64,000 nt of DNA from JAPPKS01 sp963667895. GTDB taxonomy: Bacteria > Poribacteria > WGA-4E > PCPOR2b. The first letter of the stretch is position 1. Each line of letters begins with the position of its first letter. Made by a program: the position numbers and the translations under genes. The stretch covers positions 1,178,001 through 1,242,000 of the forward strand of contig OZ245030.1 in assembly GCA_965223985.1 (NCBI GenBank), written 5' to 3'. Positions 24,795 to 34,613 of this stretch are shown here, in pieces. The notes below the pieces were generated by a model. It made no database searches and was not told the origin of the DNA. It saw only the letters and a program-made list of their open reading frames with translations.

Positions 24795-26654
24795 TTAACC
24801 AGCCCTTAACGACACTTCAGGAAGATAAAACCCTTTCCGTTCACGCCGCCACCACGTGCCTTCTGCCTGTTTCGTATCGAATTCGGTGAAGTGGTAGTCG
24901 TAGAGGACCGCCCGGATGTATCGCGGCGGCGCTTTGGGAAACGGATTCTCTTCCAGCAGCCCCAAAACTTCGGGTGAACCCTGAAGCAATCGCTCGATAA
25001 ACTCCATAAACCAGCGATTGGTCCGATAGTTTCCAAGCGCAGCGAACCACATCTGCCAGTCCAGACGTGGCTGATGCGGCGCAGCCCAGCGCGGGTGTTG
25101 CCTCAAATCGCCCGGTTTCCACTTAAACGCGTATTCGACCCATGTCTGACGGTCATTGCTTCCTTCGACGACAATCTCCGACCGAGAGGTCGTCATCACA
25201 GCAAACAGACCGTAGGAGTTAATCGTCCGGAAGGGCGAAGCCCAATTCAAGATATGTTTGGCGGTCGCTGGCATGTTTGCTTGCCGCTGGAACATACCCG
25301 CCATCCGAATACCGCTCACCAAAAGCACAACCACTGTTAATACGGCAATCCTCACGCTTCGATAACGTGAGCGCGTTGCCACTGCCTGGGGTGCATTGAA
25401 CCGTGTAAAGATCTGTTTCATGCGGAAACTGCGGAAACCTTGAAAAAAAGCGTCGTCGAGCAACGGGATGCACAGTACGATGGCCAGGAAATTGAAGAAG
25501 CAGTAGTTACCCGTCGCTATAATGGCGAGTTGTAAGGCAAGGAATGCGGCACATGCAACAAATCGTAGCCGCCGCGGTCCAAATATCAGGAAGGGTACAC
25601 CGAACTCAATGGCGAACATTCCTACAACGGATATGGTCTGGAACCAGTCGGGCAGTTGGTGCGCATACCAGCTTATCCATGTCGGCAGCGGCTGGGTTTC
25701 GTAATGAAAATTGAGGGCAGTCAGGTTACGCCATGTCTCATCGGCACTCACCAGTTTCACAACACCCGAGGCAAACATCAGCCGAAACAAAAGCCAGCGT
25801 AACAGCCACAAAACTGTCGGAGACGGTGAGGATTCGCGAGAGAATTTCGGTAAAATCTGCGATGGCGCAAAGAAAATCGCCAGAAAGCCGGTTTCCAATA
25901 GTAAAACGTCCCACTGAAAACTCAGAAAAGTCTGACCAATCGTTGTCAGCGAAAGGTAAAACGCCCATAGCCCTATCAGCGAATAGATAGGCGCGACCCC
26001 GAAAATGAGCAATACCGACAAAAGCGTTCCACAACCACATAGGATGTGCAAGAAGCCATCGCTGGAGTTCAACCAGCACAGCGTTGGCAATAACCGATAA
26101 CGTTCGTGACCGACTTGTGTCCGCACGGATTCAAGATATTCCTGTGCGGGCAAAATGCCATTGCCCCCTACTAGTCCGTCGATTTGCGTCCACAACGAGA
26201 TGAATGCAATGAGGAAAGTCACGCCGAGCAATCGGAGGAACAACCAGCGTGTCAGATAATACTCGGGGCGCCCCTCGATGTCCCCCCACAGCCATCGTGT
26301 CAATACGGAGAAAATGCCCCGGTGCTCCGCAATATAGCGGTAAATCCGCTCAGTAGACGAGGAAAACCCCGGAATCCTTTGATACATCCACAGTAGCCAG
26401 CCCATGCGTGGGGCATGAGCAAGTGTGCGAAAGACCGCTTCAGCGCCGCTAAATACCTCGCCGTTCGGTTCAATGAACTGCACCGCGGTTTCGAACTGGT
26501 CTAGCGGGATTTCAGGAAACTGGCTAGAAACTTGGCATGACGGTGCATATCTAACAAGGTTCCCCGTTAAGTGGTGCCACCGCGCAACCCAATAGCAACA
26601 GAATTTACATTCGTCATCGTAAACCAACAGGGGTATATTTGTGTCAGTCCTCAT
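24795..26654 (-). CDS. DUF393 thioredoxin-like domain fused to lipase maturation factor (LMF) domain
   Basis: The 619-residue protein starts with a DUF393 domain (residues 1-130): LVYDDECKFCCYWV with a C-x2-C-type redox centre. From ~135 it continues as a lipase-maturation-factor-like membrane protein: YYLTRWLFLRLLGVTFL, the loop GLVGGNGILPAQEYL, QWDVLLLETGFLAIFFAP, and the C-terminal soluble part with WFAALGNYRTNRWFMEFIERLL. Multiple hydrophobic helices between ~140 and 470 imply an inner-membrane protein. LMF proteins help lipases fold in eukaryotes; the bacterial role is unclear. The fusion suggests the redox domain serves the same substrate. Confidence 0.85.
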   Translation of the reverse strand: MRTDTNIPLLVYDDECKFCCYWVARWHHLTGNLVRYAPSCQVSSQFPEIPLDQFETAVQFIEPNGEVFSGAEAVFRTLAHAPRMGWLLWMYQRIPGFSSSTERIYRYIAEHRGIFSVLTRWLWGDIEGRPEYYLTRWLFLRLLGVTFLIAFISLWTQIDGLVGGNGILPAQEYLESVRTQVGHERYRLLPTLCWLNSSDGFLHILCGCGTLLSVLLIFGVAPIYSLIGLWAFYLSLTTIGQTFLSFQWDVLLLETGFLAIFFAPSQILPKFSRESSPSPTVLWLLRWLLFRLMFASGVVKLVSADETWRNLTALNFHYETQPLPTWISWYAHQLPDWFQTISVVGMFAIEFGVPFLIFGPRRLRFVACAAFLALQLAIIATGNYCFFNFLAIVLCIPLLDDAFFQGFRSFRMKQIFTRFNAPQAVATRSRYRSVRIAVLTVVVLLVSGIRMAGMFQRQANMPATAKHILNWASPFRTINSYGLFAVMTTSRSEIVVEGSNDRQTWVEYAFKWKPGDLRQHPRWAAPHQPRLDWQMWFAALGNYRTNRWFMEFIERLLQGSPEVLGLLEENPFPKAPPRYIRAVLYDYHFTEFDTKQAEGTWWRRERKGFYLPEVSLRAG

Positions 26655-26833
26655 TTACCAATTGTGGATTGACTCCGCATTGCGCCCCGCTTGAAAACAC
26701 CTTTCTAATTAGAACACAACGCTAAGTCATTTGTAAACGGGTGTAACGCTACCTTTTTTGAGATGCCTTGAAATGGAACGATAGAAGCTAAGCAGAGTCA
26801 TTGGTTAAACTGAAGTTTATAACCGCCCGCCGA

Positions 26834-28657
26834 TCAAAACACCCCGTTAATCATTAGAACAGCGCTCGTTTCATCTCCCTGCTGAAAGCCCGTTGCATAC
26901 AGAACGTTTGTTTCGTCGATATAGGTAAATTCGTTATATCCGAAGAAGTGGGCAACTGAAAAGTCAAGGTGAAATGCTTTGCTGAGGTCATAACGGAGAC
27001 CGGCGCCCCAATCTGAGAGACGAGCTCTGAAGTCAAAAAATCGGAAGTTCTGCGGATCAAATGCATCATTGATGAAGTCTGTCCGGGTGAAATTGAAGTA
27101 GGTAAATGCCGAGGCTTCTCGGTAAGTGTAGGGATTATGACTTCGGATAAGCGTAGCGCCAAATTGCACGCGATCTTCCCAAAATTCGTCAGTGGATTCA
27201 TCATCCTGATTGAAAGTTCCTCGAAAGTCCTCAAAATCCCTCGCACGGTAAAAACTTTCATCAATGGACTTGTAGTAAACAAGGTTGTTGGAGATGGCAA
27301 ATCGTAGGTCTTCATTGAAATCGTAAGCCAGTGTAGCCTCCACACCGGCGCGATGGAGCCTGACACGCCCATCAAAATCGGCTTTGCTGAAGAGATCGGC
27401 ATCCAAGTCATCCCGGTTGTCTATCTCGACGTCCTCGACATTCACAGCATATCGCAACTTTACCTCCGTTTGGAACGCGGAAGCAATCAAGGCGGAAGTC
27501 GGGGCAAACTGTCTAAACTTTAAGGTTTCGGTATCTATGAAATAAAGGTTCCCCCTATAATTGATGCCTTTGAGTCGGAGATTTGCCTGCTTCTCATTCT
27601 CCCGGCTAAAACGAATCAGGATTCTTTCTGCAAATTGACCATCGGCGTAGAATCGTTGCACACATCGGAAACGCGCACGAAAGACGCGGTAAGGATATCC
27701 ACCAAACTGAAAGGGGTCGTACAGCCGCCTCGGCAAATCAGACACAAAATCCTTTTTATAGTTTGCCTTATCTGCAACAAGAACTGTCCCATCGTCAAGC
27801 GCTATGAGATGGAAAGGAGAGATAAACTGCCCAGCCCGATCGCCATATTCGCCAAAGGATAGCGCAAACTGACCATTTGAATCAAATTTCAGAACACGAT
27901 GCGCTGCTTCATCCACAATGTAAAGATTTCCTTGTTGGTCTACAGCCATGTCGGCGGCTTTTAGTACCTGTCTCACACGCGGCTGAGCGGTGGTGAATGT
28001 TGTCACCGATTTATTATTCGCTGCTAATTTGTGGATTTTCCCAGCATCGAAAATGTATAAATTTTCCTGATTGTCAACTGCTAGTAAAAAAGAACGCTCC
28101 GTATCGCCTTGAGGAATAACGAGTGCATAGTTCCCTTCAGCGTCAAGCCCCGGTACAGCCCTTTCCAGCGACTGAACCCTTTTGCTAAAATCTTGGATGG
28201 GATAGCTCACCACGAAATCTCCATTCGAGTCAAATCGGTGGACACAAGGACCGTAGTTAAACATTTTGGGGGGCCCCGCACCTCCACCATCATCATGGAG
28301 AATTTTACTATCCTCAATCTGCGTGATAATCCAATCCATTACGTAAATTGATCCATCTTCTCCAACTGCAATATCTGTCGGGTTTATAAAGATGAATTTT
28401 TCTGAATCGGTTGACTTTATCTCAAAGAGGAAATGTCCGTTGGCATCAAGCTTTTGAATTCTAGAATTATCGGTGTCTGTTACATAAATACCTCCATTCC
28501 AATCGAAAGCGATGAAGACGGTCTCGCCAAATCGACCTGTCTGGTTGCCTTTTCCACCAAATTCCTTGACGAACTTAACTTCTTGGTGTGTAAATGCAAT
28601 GGATTGAATCAATAGACTCGCAATTAGAATCCAAAATACATTGCGAACTCTTGTCAA
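26834..28657 (-). CDS. Exported NHL-repeat protein
   Basis: The 607-residue protein has an N-terminal signal peptide (VFWILIASLLIQSIAFT). Residues ~28-320 form NHL-type propeller blades, for example GGIYVTDTDNSRIQKLDANG, GSIYVMDW and GNLYIVDEAAHRVLKFDSNG. The C-terminal ~240 residues are rich in aromatic, alternating strands and end with Phe (VLMINGVF), which could be an outer-membrane beta-barrel-like domain; this is inference. The start is TTG, overlapping the nusB stop (TTGA), with GAGGTGA just before it, so the gene is coupled to nusB. Function unknown. Confidence 0.75.
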   Translation of the reverse strand: MTRVRNVFWILIASLLIQSIAFTHQEVKFVKEFGGKGNQTGRFGETVFIAFDWNGGIYVTDTDNSRIQKLDANGHFLFEIKSTDSEKFIFINPTDIAVGEDGSIYVMDWIITQIEDSKILHDDGGGAGPPKMFNYGPCVHRFDSNGDFVVSYPIQDFSKRVQSLERAVPGLDAEGNYALVIPQGDTERSFLLAVDNQENLYIFDAGKIHKLAANNKSVTTFTTAQPRVRQVLKAADMAVDQQGNLYIVDEAAHRVLKFDSNGQFALSFGEYGDRAGQFISPFHLIALDDGTVLVADKANYKKDFVSDLPRRLYDPFQFGGYPYRVFRARFRCVQRFYADGQFAERILIRFSRENEKQANLRLKGINYRGNLYFIDTETLKFRQFAPTSALIASAFQTEVKLRYAVNVEDVEIDNRDDLDADLFSKADFDGRVRLHRAGVEATLAYDFNEDLRFAISNNLVYYKSIDESFYRARDFEDFRGTFNQDDESTDEFWEDRVQFGATLIRSHNPYTYREASAFTYFNFTRTDFINDAFDPQNFRFFDFRARLSDWGAGLRYDLSKAFHLDFSVAHFFGYNEFTYIDETNVLYATGFQQGDETSAVLMINGVF

Positions 28658-29109
28658 CGCTCACCTCTACTCGTGGCTAAATGGTCCAAATCTACCATAC
28701 TACTTGCCATGTCCTTAATTTTGTCCAGAACCGCATTAATAAATTTGGGCGAATCTTCCGTGCTATATTTCTTGGAAAGTTCGATTGTTTCGTTAATAGA
28801 AACCGCGAAAGGAATGTCGGCGAGATAAAGGATTTCATAGGTTGCACTTCTCAGGAGGCAACGATCAACAGCGGGCATTCGATTAACGGGCCAATTGATT
28901 GCTGCTGCTTTTCGAATCGCCAGATTGATTTGGGTAAGGTGCTCCAGCGTGCCCGCAACAAGAAGATTGGCAAAGGTCTTAATCTCTTCATTAGCTTTCG
29001 TCGATTTCCAGAAACGCTCTTGGATGTCATTGATTGGATCATTTGTCAAATCCGCCTGGAATAATATCTGAAGCGCGAATATTCTTGCTTGTGTGCGCGG
29101 TCTCATCAT
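28654..29109 (-). CDS. nusB: Transcription antitermination factor NusB
   Basis: NusB forms a dimer with NusE (S10) on boxA RNA for rRNA antitermination. The 151-residue protein has the family landmarks RTQARIFALQILFQAD at the N-terminus, AAINWPVNRMPAVDRCLLRSATYEIL (as two blocks) and FAVSINETIELSKKYSTEDSPKFINAVLD near the C-terminus. The length is typical. Its stop codon overlaps the start of the NHL gene. Confidence 0.95.
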   Translation of the reverse strand: MMRPRTQARIFALQILFQADLTNDPINDIQERFWKSTKANEEIKTFANLLVAGTLEHLTQINLAIRKAAAINWPVNRMPAVDRCLLRSATYEILYLADIPFAVSINETIELSKKYSTEDSPKFINAVLDKIKDMASSMVDLDHLATSRGER

Positions 29110-29656
29110 AATCGCTCATGCATTTCGACATTCCGAATTCCCAACAATCCAAGTTACATTGTAGCAAGCCAACTGAACGATGTCAATCAGTTTCCCTGCC
29201 CTTACGTGGAGATGGACTCACCCAAACACATTTCTTTCAGCAATTCTCCCTTACGGTTTTAAATCCTACAGTTATTTCGGTAACCGCTAATGTGATATAC
29301 TTTAGATGAATTTGCCGCTTTTCGCGTTGAAGTTTACATATGCGGTATGATATACTGTAAAATAATAAACGTACAGATTCAACCTCACTACATTCGCAGA
29401 ATGGGCATTTTTTCAACTGGCATCAGAACTCTACAATCATTGCGCTACATTGCGCGAACGATTGTATCAATATCAGCAAACACTAAAAACGCCAACTTAC
29501 TGACATCCATCGCTACGGTGGTTAACGGACAAGAACTAGTTTACTCGAAGATGGGTATTGCGCTTTGTGGGAATGAGTGATTGAACATGACCAGTAATCT
29601 GCTCGAATGTTGCGACTTCCATCTTAACATCTTGCACTTCATAGGGGAGGGATAAT
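29110..29656. other. Divergent intergenic region between nusB and the epimerase-like gene
   Basis: This 547-base AT-rich stretch carries no supported gene; a frame at 29347-29580 has no binding site or recognised content. A possible plus-strand promoter is TTGAAG (29327-29332) with TATACT (29351-29356), spacing 18. Confidence 0.4.
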
Positions 29657-30760
29657 GTGATTAACCTATATGGGAGAGAATACGACAGGTTCGAATTGCT
29701 TCGTCATGTCGGTGACATTTCGCAGATAGCCGGTGTCAAACAATGTGAATTTACAGAAGGCAACGAAAAGGGAGTTGAGGCGGTCAGTTTTTGGACAGGT
29801 GCCGGATTGAATTTTACGGTTTTGCTGGATCGAGGATTAGATATCTCTTATGCATCGTACAAGGACATCCCATTAAGCTGGCGGTCGAGTACAGGAGATG
29901 TTGCTCCCAATTATTACGAGCCGGAAGGTTTCGGTTGGCTGCGAGGGTTTTTCGGTGGATTGCTGACAACCTGCGGTATGATGTACGCTGGTGCACCTTG
30001 TGAGGATGAAGGAGAAGAGCTAGGGCAGCATGGACGCATCTCTTATATCCCTGCGAAGAACGTCTGGGTAGATAGTCGTTGGGAGGGCAACAGGTATATC
30101 ATATGGGCACAGGGTAAAGTGACTGAGACGACAGTTTTTGGCGGCACGCTCTCTCGAACCCGCCGTATCTGGACGGAACTGGGTGCAACGAATCTACACA
30201 TTGAAGACGTTGTTGAAAACCTCGGCTATCAAGATACGCCTCACATGTACCTCTTTCATATCAACGCTGGATTTCCAGTTGTAGCTGAAGGCACTGAGTT
30301 GCTTGCACCATCCACCGAGGTCCTTCCAATTGATGAGCATTCTGCCGAAGGCTTGAACAATCACGCCCGGTGCGAACCACCAACAGTCGATTTTGGTCAA
30401 CAGGTTTATTATCATGAGATGCAGGCGGACGACGATAACCACATTCATGTCGCACTCGCGAATCGATCGTTTAACAATGGACAAGGGTTGGGGCTATACA
30501 TGAGGTATCACAAGTCCCAACTTCCCAAATTCAACCAGTGGAAAATGAACGGTGAAGGGACGTATGTCATCGGCTTGGAACCTGCCAATTGTTGGGTTGA
30601 GGGGCGTGCCAAAGAGCGAAAACAGGGCACATTGCAGCATATCGAACCTGGCGGACGCAGGCACTATGAGGTGGAGATCGGCGTGCTCACCACTAACGCA
30701 GAGATTGACAGATTCGCGGAGAAGATTGAAGCGATTAAGGTTCACAACACCTGCGCGTAG
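29657..30760 (+). CDS. DUF4432 aldose 1-epimerase-like protein
   Basis: The 367-residue protein fits the galactose-mutarotase-like fold of DUF4432: VSFWTGAGLNFTVLLDRGLDISYASYKDIPLSW (as blocks), FGGLLTTCGM, LHIEDVVENLGY with MYLFHINAGFPVV, and IGLEPANCWVEGR. These blocks contain the His and Glu typical of mutarotase-type active sites. It probably handles a sugar or sugar derivative; the substrate is unknown. The start is GTG 29657, since the ATG three bases upstream is followed at once by a stop; GGGGAGGG lies just before. Confidence 0.8.
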   Translation: MINLYGREYDRFELLRHVGDISQIAGVKQCEFTEGNEKGVEAVSFWTGAGLNFTVLLDRGLDISYASYKDIPLSWRSSTGDVAPNYYEPEGFGWLRGFFGGLLTTCGMMYAGAPCEDEGEELGQHGRISYIPAKNVWVDSRWEGNRYIIWAQGKVTETTVFGGTLSRTRRIWTELGATNLHIEDVVENLGYQDTPHMYLFHINAGFPVVAEGTELLAPSTEVLPIDEHSAEGLNNHARCEPPTVDFGQQVYYHEMQADDDNHIHVALANRSFNNGQGLGLYMRYHKSQLPKFNQWKMNGEGTYVIGLEPANCWVEGRAKERKQGTLQHIEPGGRRHYEVEIGVLTTNAEIDRFAEKIEAIKVHNTCA

Positions 30761-30913
30761 ACGCAAGCACATTTTTTGGAACAAGTGCAGGAACAAGTCT
30801 GAGGAAGTCATAAAATCTAAGTTCGCGGACTCCACGCAGCATCAAACTCCATAACTGTCAGGCTCAATTAAACGGAAGAGTGGGTATAACTCATTAGTGA
30901 GGAGAAAATGACT

Positions 30914-32761
30914 ATGAAAAAGCACAAGTTGTCAATCACCGTAAACCTAACCTTGTCCATTTTGATAATGCTATTCGGGTGTGGCGGTAAGGAAGTTGCC
31001 GTTAGTACTCCCAGAGAAGTTGAGAACGTTTTGGACGTCATTCCTGCGAACACTGTTGGGTTCGCTTACACCTCTAGTTTTCAAGGGTTGAGCGATGAAT
31101 TCAACGCTCTCCTCACAGAGTTAATGCCCACTAATCCTCCGCAGGAAAACCTCGTTCAGGGATTAGCAGATTTTTTCGGAGCGGAGTTTGAGATGCTACA
31201 GAAGCTTGGTTTCTTTGATTTAAGCAAAAACTTTGCTATATTTTTCACCGGCATGAATCCCTCGGCTCCTTCTGCCGCCGCCTACTTGAAGAATCCGGAG
31301 ATGGTTCAACAGCTTATCGAAACTGAATCAATGGACCGTAGGTCAGTAACCCATAATGATATGCCATATTACATAACAAGTGATGGAGCCATGTTTGTGC
31401 CCTTGGGAGATTTCATCGTCTTTTCGGGTTCCGCGGAAGTTTGTGAAAAAGCCATTGATACCTATAGAAACGCGATGCCTTCAATTGCCAATGATGTCAC
31501 CTACACCTCGCTTGAGCTCGATACGAAATCTGGCATTAATGATCTCGTTGGCTATTTTGCAATGGAATCAGTTACGCAAGCTATCCGTCCTTGGCTGACC
31601 AACGTTGTGGATGAGATGGCAGCAGGGATGCAATACGTGGGTGAAATGACCCCGCAACTCGCGCCGAGTTTAGCGATGGCGACAAACCTAGTTGATGGGG
31701 TTAACTGGGTGCTCGATCAAGCCGATGCTTTGAGTGTCACACTCCAACTCAATGAGGGGGATCTGCAGATCTCACCTGTCCTGAAGTTCAAAAGCGATAG
31801 CGAAATTCAAGAATACATTCATGCGGCGCCGGTGAACCTGACACAGCTTAAATATCTTCCGCAGCAAGCTATGGTCAATGGCGCGATGCGATTACAAAAA
31901 GAGAGTTTGATTAAGTTCAGCACAGGCATGATGACGTTATTCAGCCCGTCGGATTCAGACACCGATCAAGGAGAAAGCGAAAAAGCAGCGCAGGAACTTA
32001 CTGAGTGGATGGCAAAGTTCTACGAACCATTGGGTGAGGAAATGGCTATTTCGGTCGACTACAGTGGTAGCTTGATGCCCGATTTGCTATACATTTATGA
32101 TGTGGTCAACGAAAACAAGCTCAAACATTTCATGGATGAAGATTATCTCTCCTATCTTGAAGCCTCTAATTTTATGTTGCGCGCGATGGGGACTGGCGAA
32201 TTCTCGAACATGTACGCGGATGCATCAGTGGGACCGTCTGAGATATACAACGGTGTGGAGATTAAACATTACACACTTCCGAATATACTCTCTTTTTTCG
32301 CTCAGTTCTCACCACAAATTGAAGGTTTGGAAGGACTAGCGCCGAATGAATTGAACATTTACTACGCTATTACAAATGGAAAACTAATCTACGCCATGGG
32401 CGCTGATGCCCAGCCGGTCAGGGATACACTCGACCGAATCGTAGGTATAGGGGCAGGTTTCGATCAAGGGGCGGGATATGATAAAATCACCGGCGCACTA
32501 ACCCTGAAGAACAATCTCCTTTTTGCAATATCTCCTCTCACGGCGATTAAACGTACCGTAGAGTTGGCTGCACAAATTGACCCTAGCGCCGGTATGGTGA
32601 TGATGTTTCTGGGAAATATGCCTGAGACCTACAGCATCGGTATCTCCGGTCAAGGGCGCGCGGGCGGTGTCGAAGCAAACCTGTTTATTTCGCTCACTGA
32701 TTTCAAGGAACTGATTAATATGGTGGCAACCTTAGAAAGCAGCATGCAAGGGATGCAGTAA
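30914..32761 (+). CDS. Large lipoprotein, DUF3352-like
   Basis: The protein has ~615 residues with a lipoprotein signal (KHKLSITVNLTLSILIMLFGC). The mature part begins with VLDVIPANTVGFAYTSSF, a pattern seen in DUF3352-type secreted proteins that start with a line on 'x3-IPADT'. Alternating alpha/beta blocks repeat the phrase MFVPLGDFIVFSGSAE and LIYAMGADAQPVRDTLDRI. No catalytic motif is visible. It is presumably periplasmic and lipid anchored. ATG 30914 is chosen; ATG 30908 is also possible (GAGGAG upstream at 30898-30903). It stands alone between the epimerase-like gene and tsaD. Confidence 0.7.
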   Translation: MKKHKLSITVNLTLSILIMLFGCGGKEVAVSTPREVENVLDVIPANTVGFAYTSSFQGLSDEFNALLTELMPTNPPQENLVQGLADFFGAEFEMLQKLGFFDLSKNFAIFFTGMNPSAPSAAAYLKNPEMVQQLIETESMDRRSVTHNDMPYYITSDGAMFVPLGDFIVFSGSAEVCEKAIDTYRNAMPSIANDVTYTSLELDTKSGINDLVGYFAMESVTQAIRPWLTNVVDEMAAGMQYVGEMTPQLAPSLAMATNLVDGVNWVLDQADALSVTLQLNEGDLQISPVLKFKSDSEIQEYIHAAPVNLTQLKYLPQQAMVNGAMRLQKESLIKFSTGMMTLFSPSDSDTDQGESEKAAQELTEWMAKFYEPLGEEMAISVDYSGSLMPDLLYIYDVVNENKLKHFMDEDYLSYLEASNFMLRAMGTGEFSNMYADASVGPSEIYNGVEIKHYTLPNILSFFAQFSPQIEGLEGLAPNELNIYYAITNGKLIYAMGADAQPVRDTLDRIVGIGAGFDQGAGYDKITGALTLKNNLLFAISPLTAIKRTVELAAQIDPSAGMVMMFLGNMPETYSIGISGQGRAGGVEANLFISLTDFKELINMVATLESSMQGMQ

Positions 32762-32860
32762 AGCTTTACATTAAGAGCAAACTATCGACTTTACGCCTAC
32801 CTACGAGGGTATTTCACTGTTAAAAATCTAGAAGAAATAAGCATCAAGTAAGGGTACTAG

Positions 32861-33859
32861 ATGAACATCCTCGGCATTGATACTTCGTGTGATGATACCG
32901 CTGCTGCAGTTGTCGCTGATGGCAAAAACATCCTCTCTAATATCGTCGCTTCACAGGTTGACCTGCATCAGGAATTCGGTGGGATTGTTCCTGAACTTGC
33001 TTCCCGCAAACATGTCGAATCAATTAACTACATCATCGATCAAGCGATGACCGATGCGGGAATATCGTTCGAGGATATCGGAGCAATTGCTGTAACAAAT
33101 CGCCCCGGTTTAATCGGTGCGCTTCTTGTGGGTCTCTCCACTGCAAAATCGTTGGCGTACTGTCATAATCTTCCGTTTATGGGGATTAACCACGTCGAAG
33201 GTCACGTTTATGCAAACTTCATGGCACACGACGATCTTCCTTTCCCTAATATATGCCTGACCGTTGCTGGTGGACACACACTACTGATTGAAGTACACGA
33301 AGGGCGGAAATACAACTTGCTCGGTAGCACGCAGGACGACGCGGCGGGTGAGGCTTATGACAAAGTCGCTCAATACCTTGGACTCGGTTTTCCCGGCGGA
33401 CGAATTATTGATGAGTTAGCGAAGAAGGGAAAACACACAGCAATTGACTTTCCGCGCCCGCTTCTCAACAGCGGAGATTATCAATTTAGTTTCAGTGGAT
33501 TGAAAACTGCTGTCCGGTACTTTGTGGACAAAGCGGCATCGAAGTTGCCGCCAGTCGAGGATATCGCAGCTAGTTTCCAGGCAGCCGCGGTGGACGTGCT
33601 TGTACAAAAGACCATCCGGGCAGCGAGGGAGAAAAACGCAAAAGCAATCACGCTGACGGGTGGGGTTGCGGCAAATAGCCAACTTCGTCAAACTATGCGC
33701 GAAACGGGAGAGGAAATTGGGGTAAAGGTTTATTACCCACCGATTCAACTCTGTACCGATAACGCAGCGATGATTGCAGGCATTGGCTACCACAAGTATC
33801 GGGAAGGATTGAGAGATGAGTTAGATCTCAACGCCTATGCCGCAAGCCCTATTGCGTGA
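32861..33859 (+). CDS. tsaD: tRNA N6-adenosine threonylcarbamoyltransferase TsaD
   Basis: TsaD transfers the threonylcarbamoyl group to A37 of tRNAs reading ANN codons (t6A). It is an ASKHA-fold protein beginning MNILGIDTSCDDTAAAVV, with metal ligands His111 and His115 (GINHVEGHVYANF), LTGGVAANSQLR and the late ligand Asp in YPPIQLCTDNAAMIAGIG. It has 332 residues, normal for the family. Fifty-nine bases downstream is tsaC, which makes the threonylcarbamoyl-AMP donor, so two steps of one pathway lie together. Confidence 0.96.
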   Translation: MNILGIDTSCDDTAAAVVADGKNILSNIVASQVDLHQEFGGIVPELASRKHVESINYIIDQAMTDAGISFEDIGAIAVTNRPGLIGALLVGLSTAKSLAYCHNLPFMGINHVEGHVYANFMAHDDLPFPNICLTVAGGHTLLIEVHEGRKYNLLGSTQDDAAGEAYDKVAQYLGLGFPGGRIIDELAKKGKHTAIDFPRPLLNSGDYQFSFSGLKTAVRYFVDKAASKLPPVEDIAASFQAAAVDVLVQKTIRAAREKNAKAITLTGGVAANSQLRQTMRETGEEIGVKVYYPPIQLCTDNAAMIAGIGYHKYREGLRDELDLNAYAASPIA

Positions 33860-33918
33860 GATACTCTGATAGATAACGGGAAAAAAGCCTACATTAACTA
33901 CTATTTCATTATTTCTCT

Positions 33919-34560
33919 ATGTCCTATCTAACCCCATTCAAGGATTCACTCATTGATCGAGCGGTTTCGATTCTGAACCGCGGTGGGGTAGTCGCTTTTC
34001 CGACCGATACGGTATATGGTATCGGCGTCCATCCAGGTCAACCGGAAGCTGTACGTAAACTCTATCAAGTTAAAGGACGCCCCATTGACAAACCCATCCC
34101 TATCCTCCTTGGATCGATTGGCGATGTTGAGCACGTCGCTCAAAACGTGCCGAAGTGTTTCTTTCACCTCGCCGATCGATTCTGGCCGGGTGAGTTGACC
34201 CTGATTGTCGAGGCGAAAAACCTACCGCCTGAAGTCACTGCAGGTGGGAAGACAGTAGGTTTACGTATGCCAAATCATACGCTTGCCCTGAAACTGCTAC
34301 ACCGTTTCGGTAGACCGATTGCGACAACGAGCGCGAATAAATCCGATGAACTGCCAGCGACCTCAACGAAGGAAGTACGCGACAAACTTGGGAATCTCAT
34401 TGATTTGATTTTGGACGGTGGACAGACGCTTACACGGACCGCTTCAACGGTCTTGGATCTCTCAGTGTCGCCCCCACGGATTCGACGACATGGCGGCATC
34501 CCAACTGATGAGATTATGTCTTATCTTGAGGCGCCAAAACTAAAATCGGAGTACGCTTGA
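33919..34560 (+). CDS. tsaC: Threonylcarbamoyl-AMP synthase (TsaC/Sua5-YrdC family)
   Basis: TsaC makes L-threonylcarbamoyladenylate from threonine, bicarbonate and ATP for the t6A modification. The 213-residue protein has FPTDTVYGIG, the KxR motif in VKGRPIDKPIPIL, FWPGELTLI, VGLRMPN, and TTSANKS. The C-terminal Sua5 domain is absent, so it is the short TsaC/YrdC form. It sits just after tsaD. Confidence 0.93.
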   Translation: MSYLTPFKDSLIDRAVSILNRGGVVAFPTDTVYGIGVHPGQPEAVRKLYQVKGRPIDKPIPILLGSIGDVEHVAQNVPKCFFHLADRFWPGELTLIVEAKNLPPEVTAGGKTVGLRMPNHTLALKLLHRFGRPIATTSANKSDELPATSTKEVRDKLGNLIDLILDGGQTLTRTASTVLDLSVSPPRIRRHGGIPTDEIMSYLEAPKLKSEYA

Positions 34561-34613
34561 CCATTGAGAACAGATGAGGAGGAGTTCTTCAGTTTGTACT
34601 AGGAGGTAACAGG

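Noticed and set aside
29347..29580. Possible 77-residue gene
   Set aside because: No binding site and no family pattern; lies in an AT-rich promoter region.
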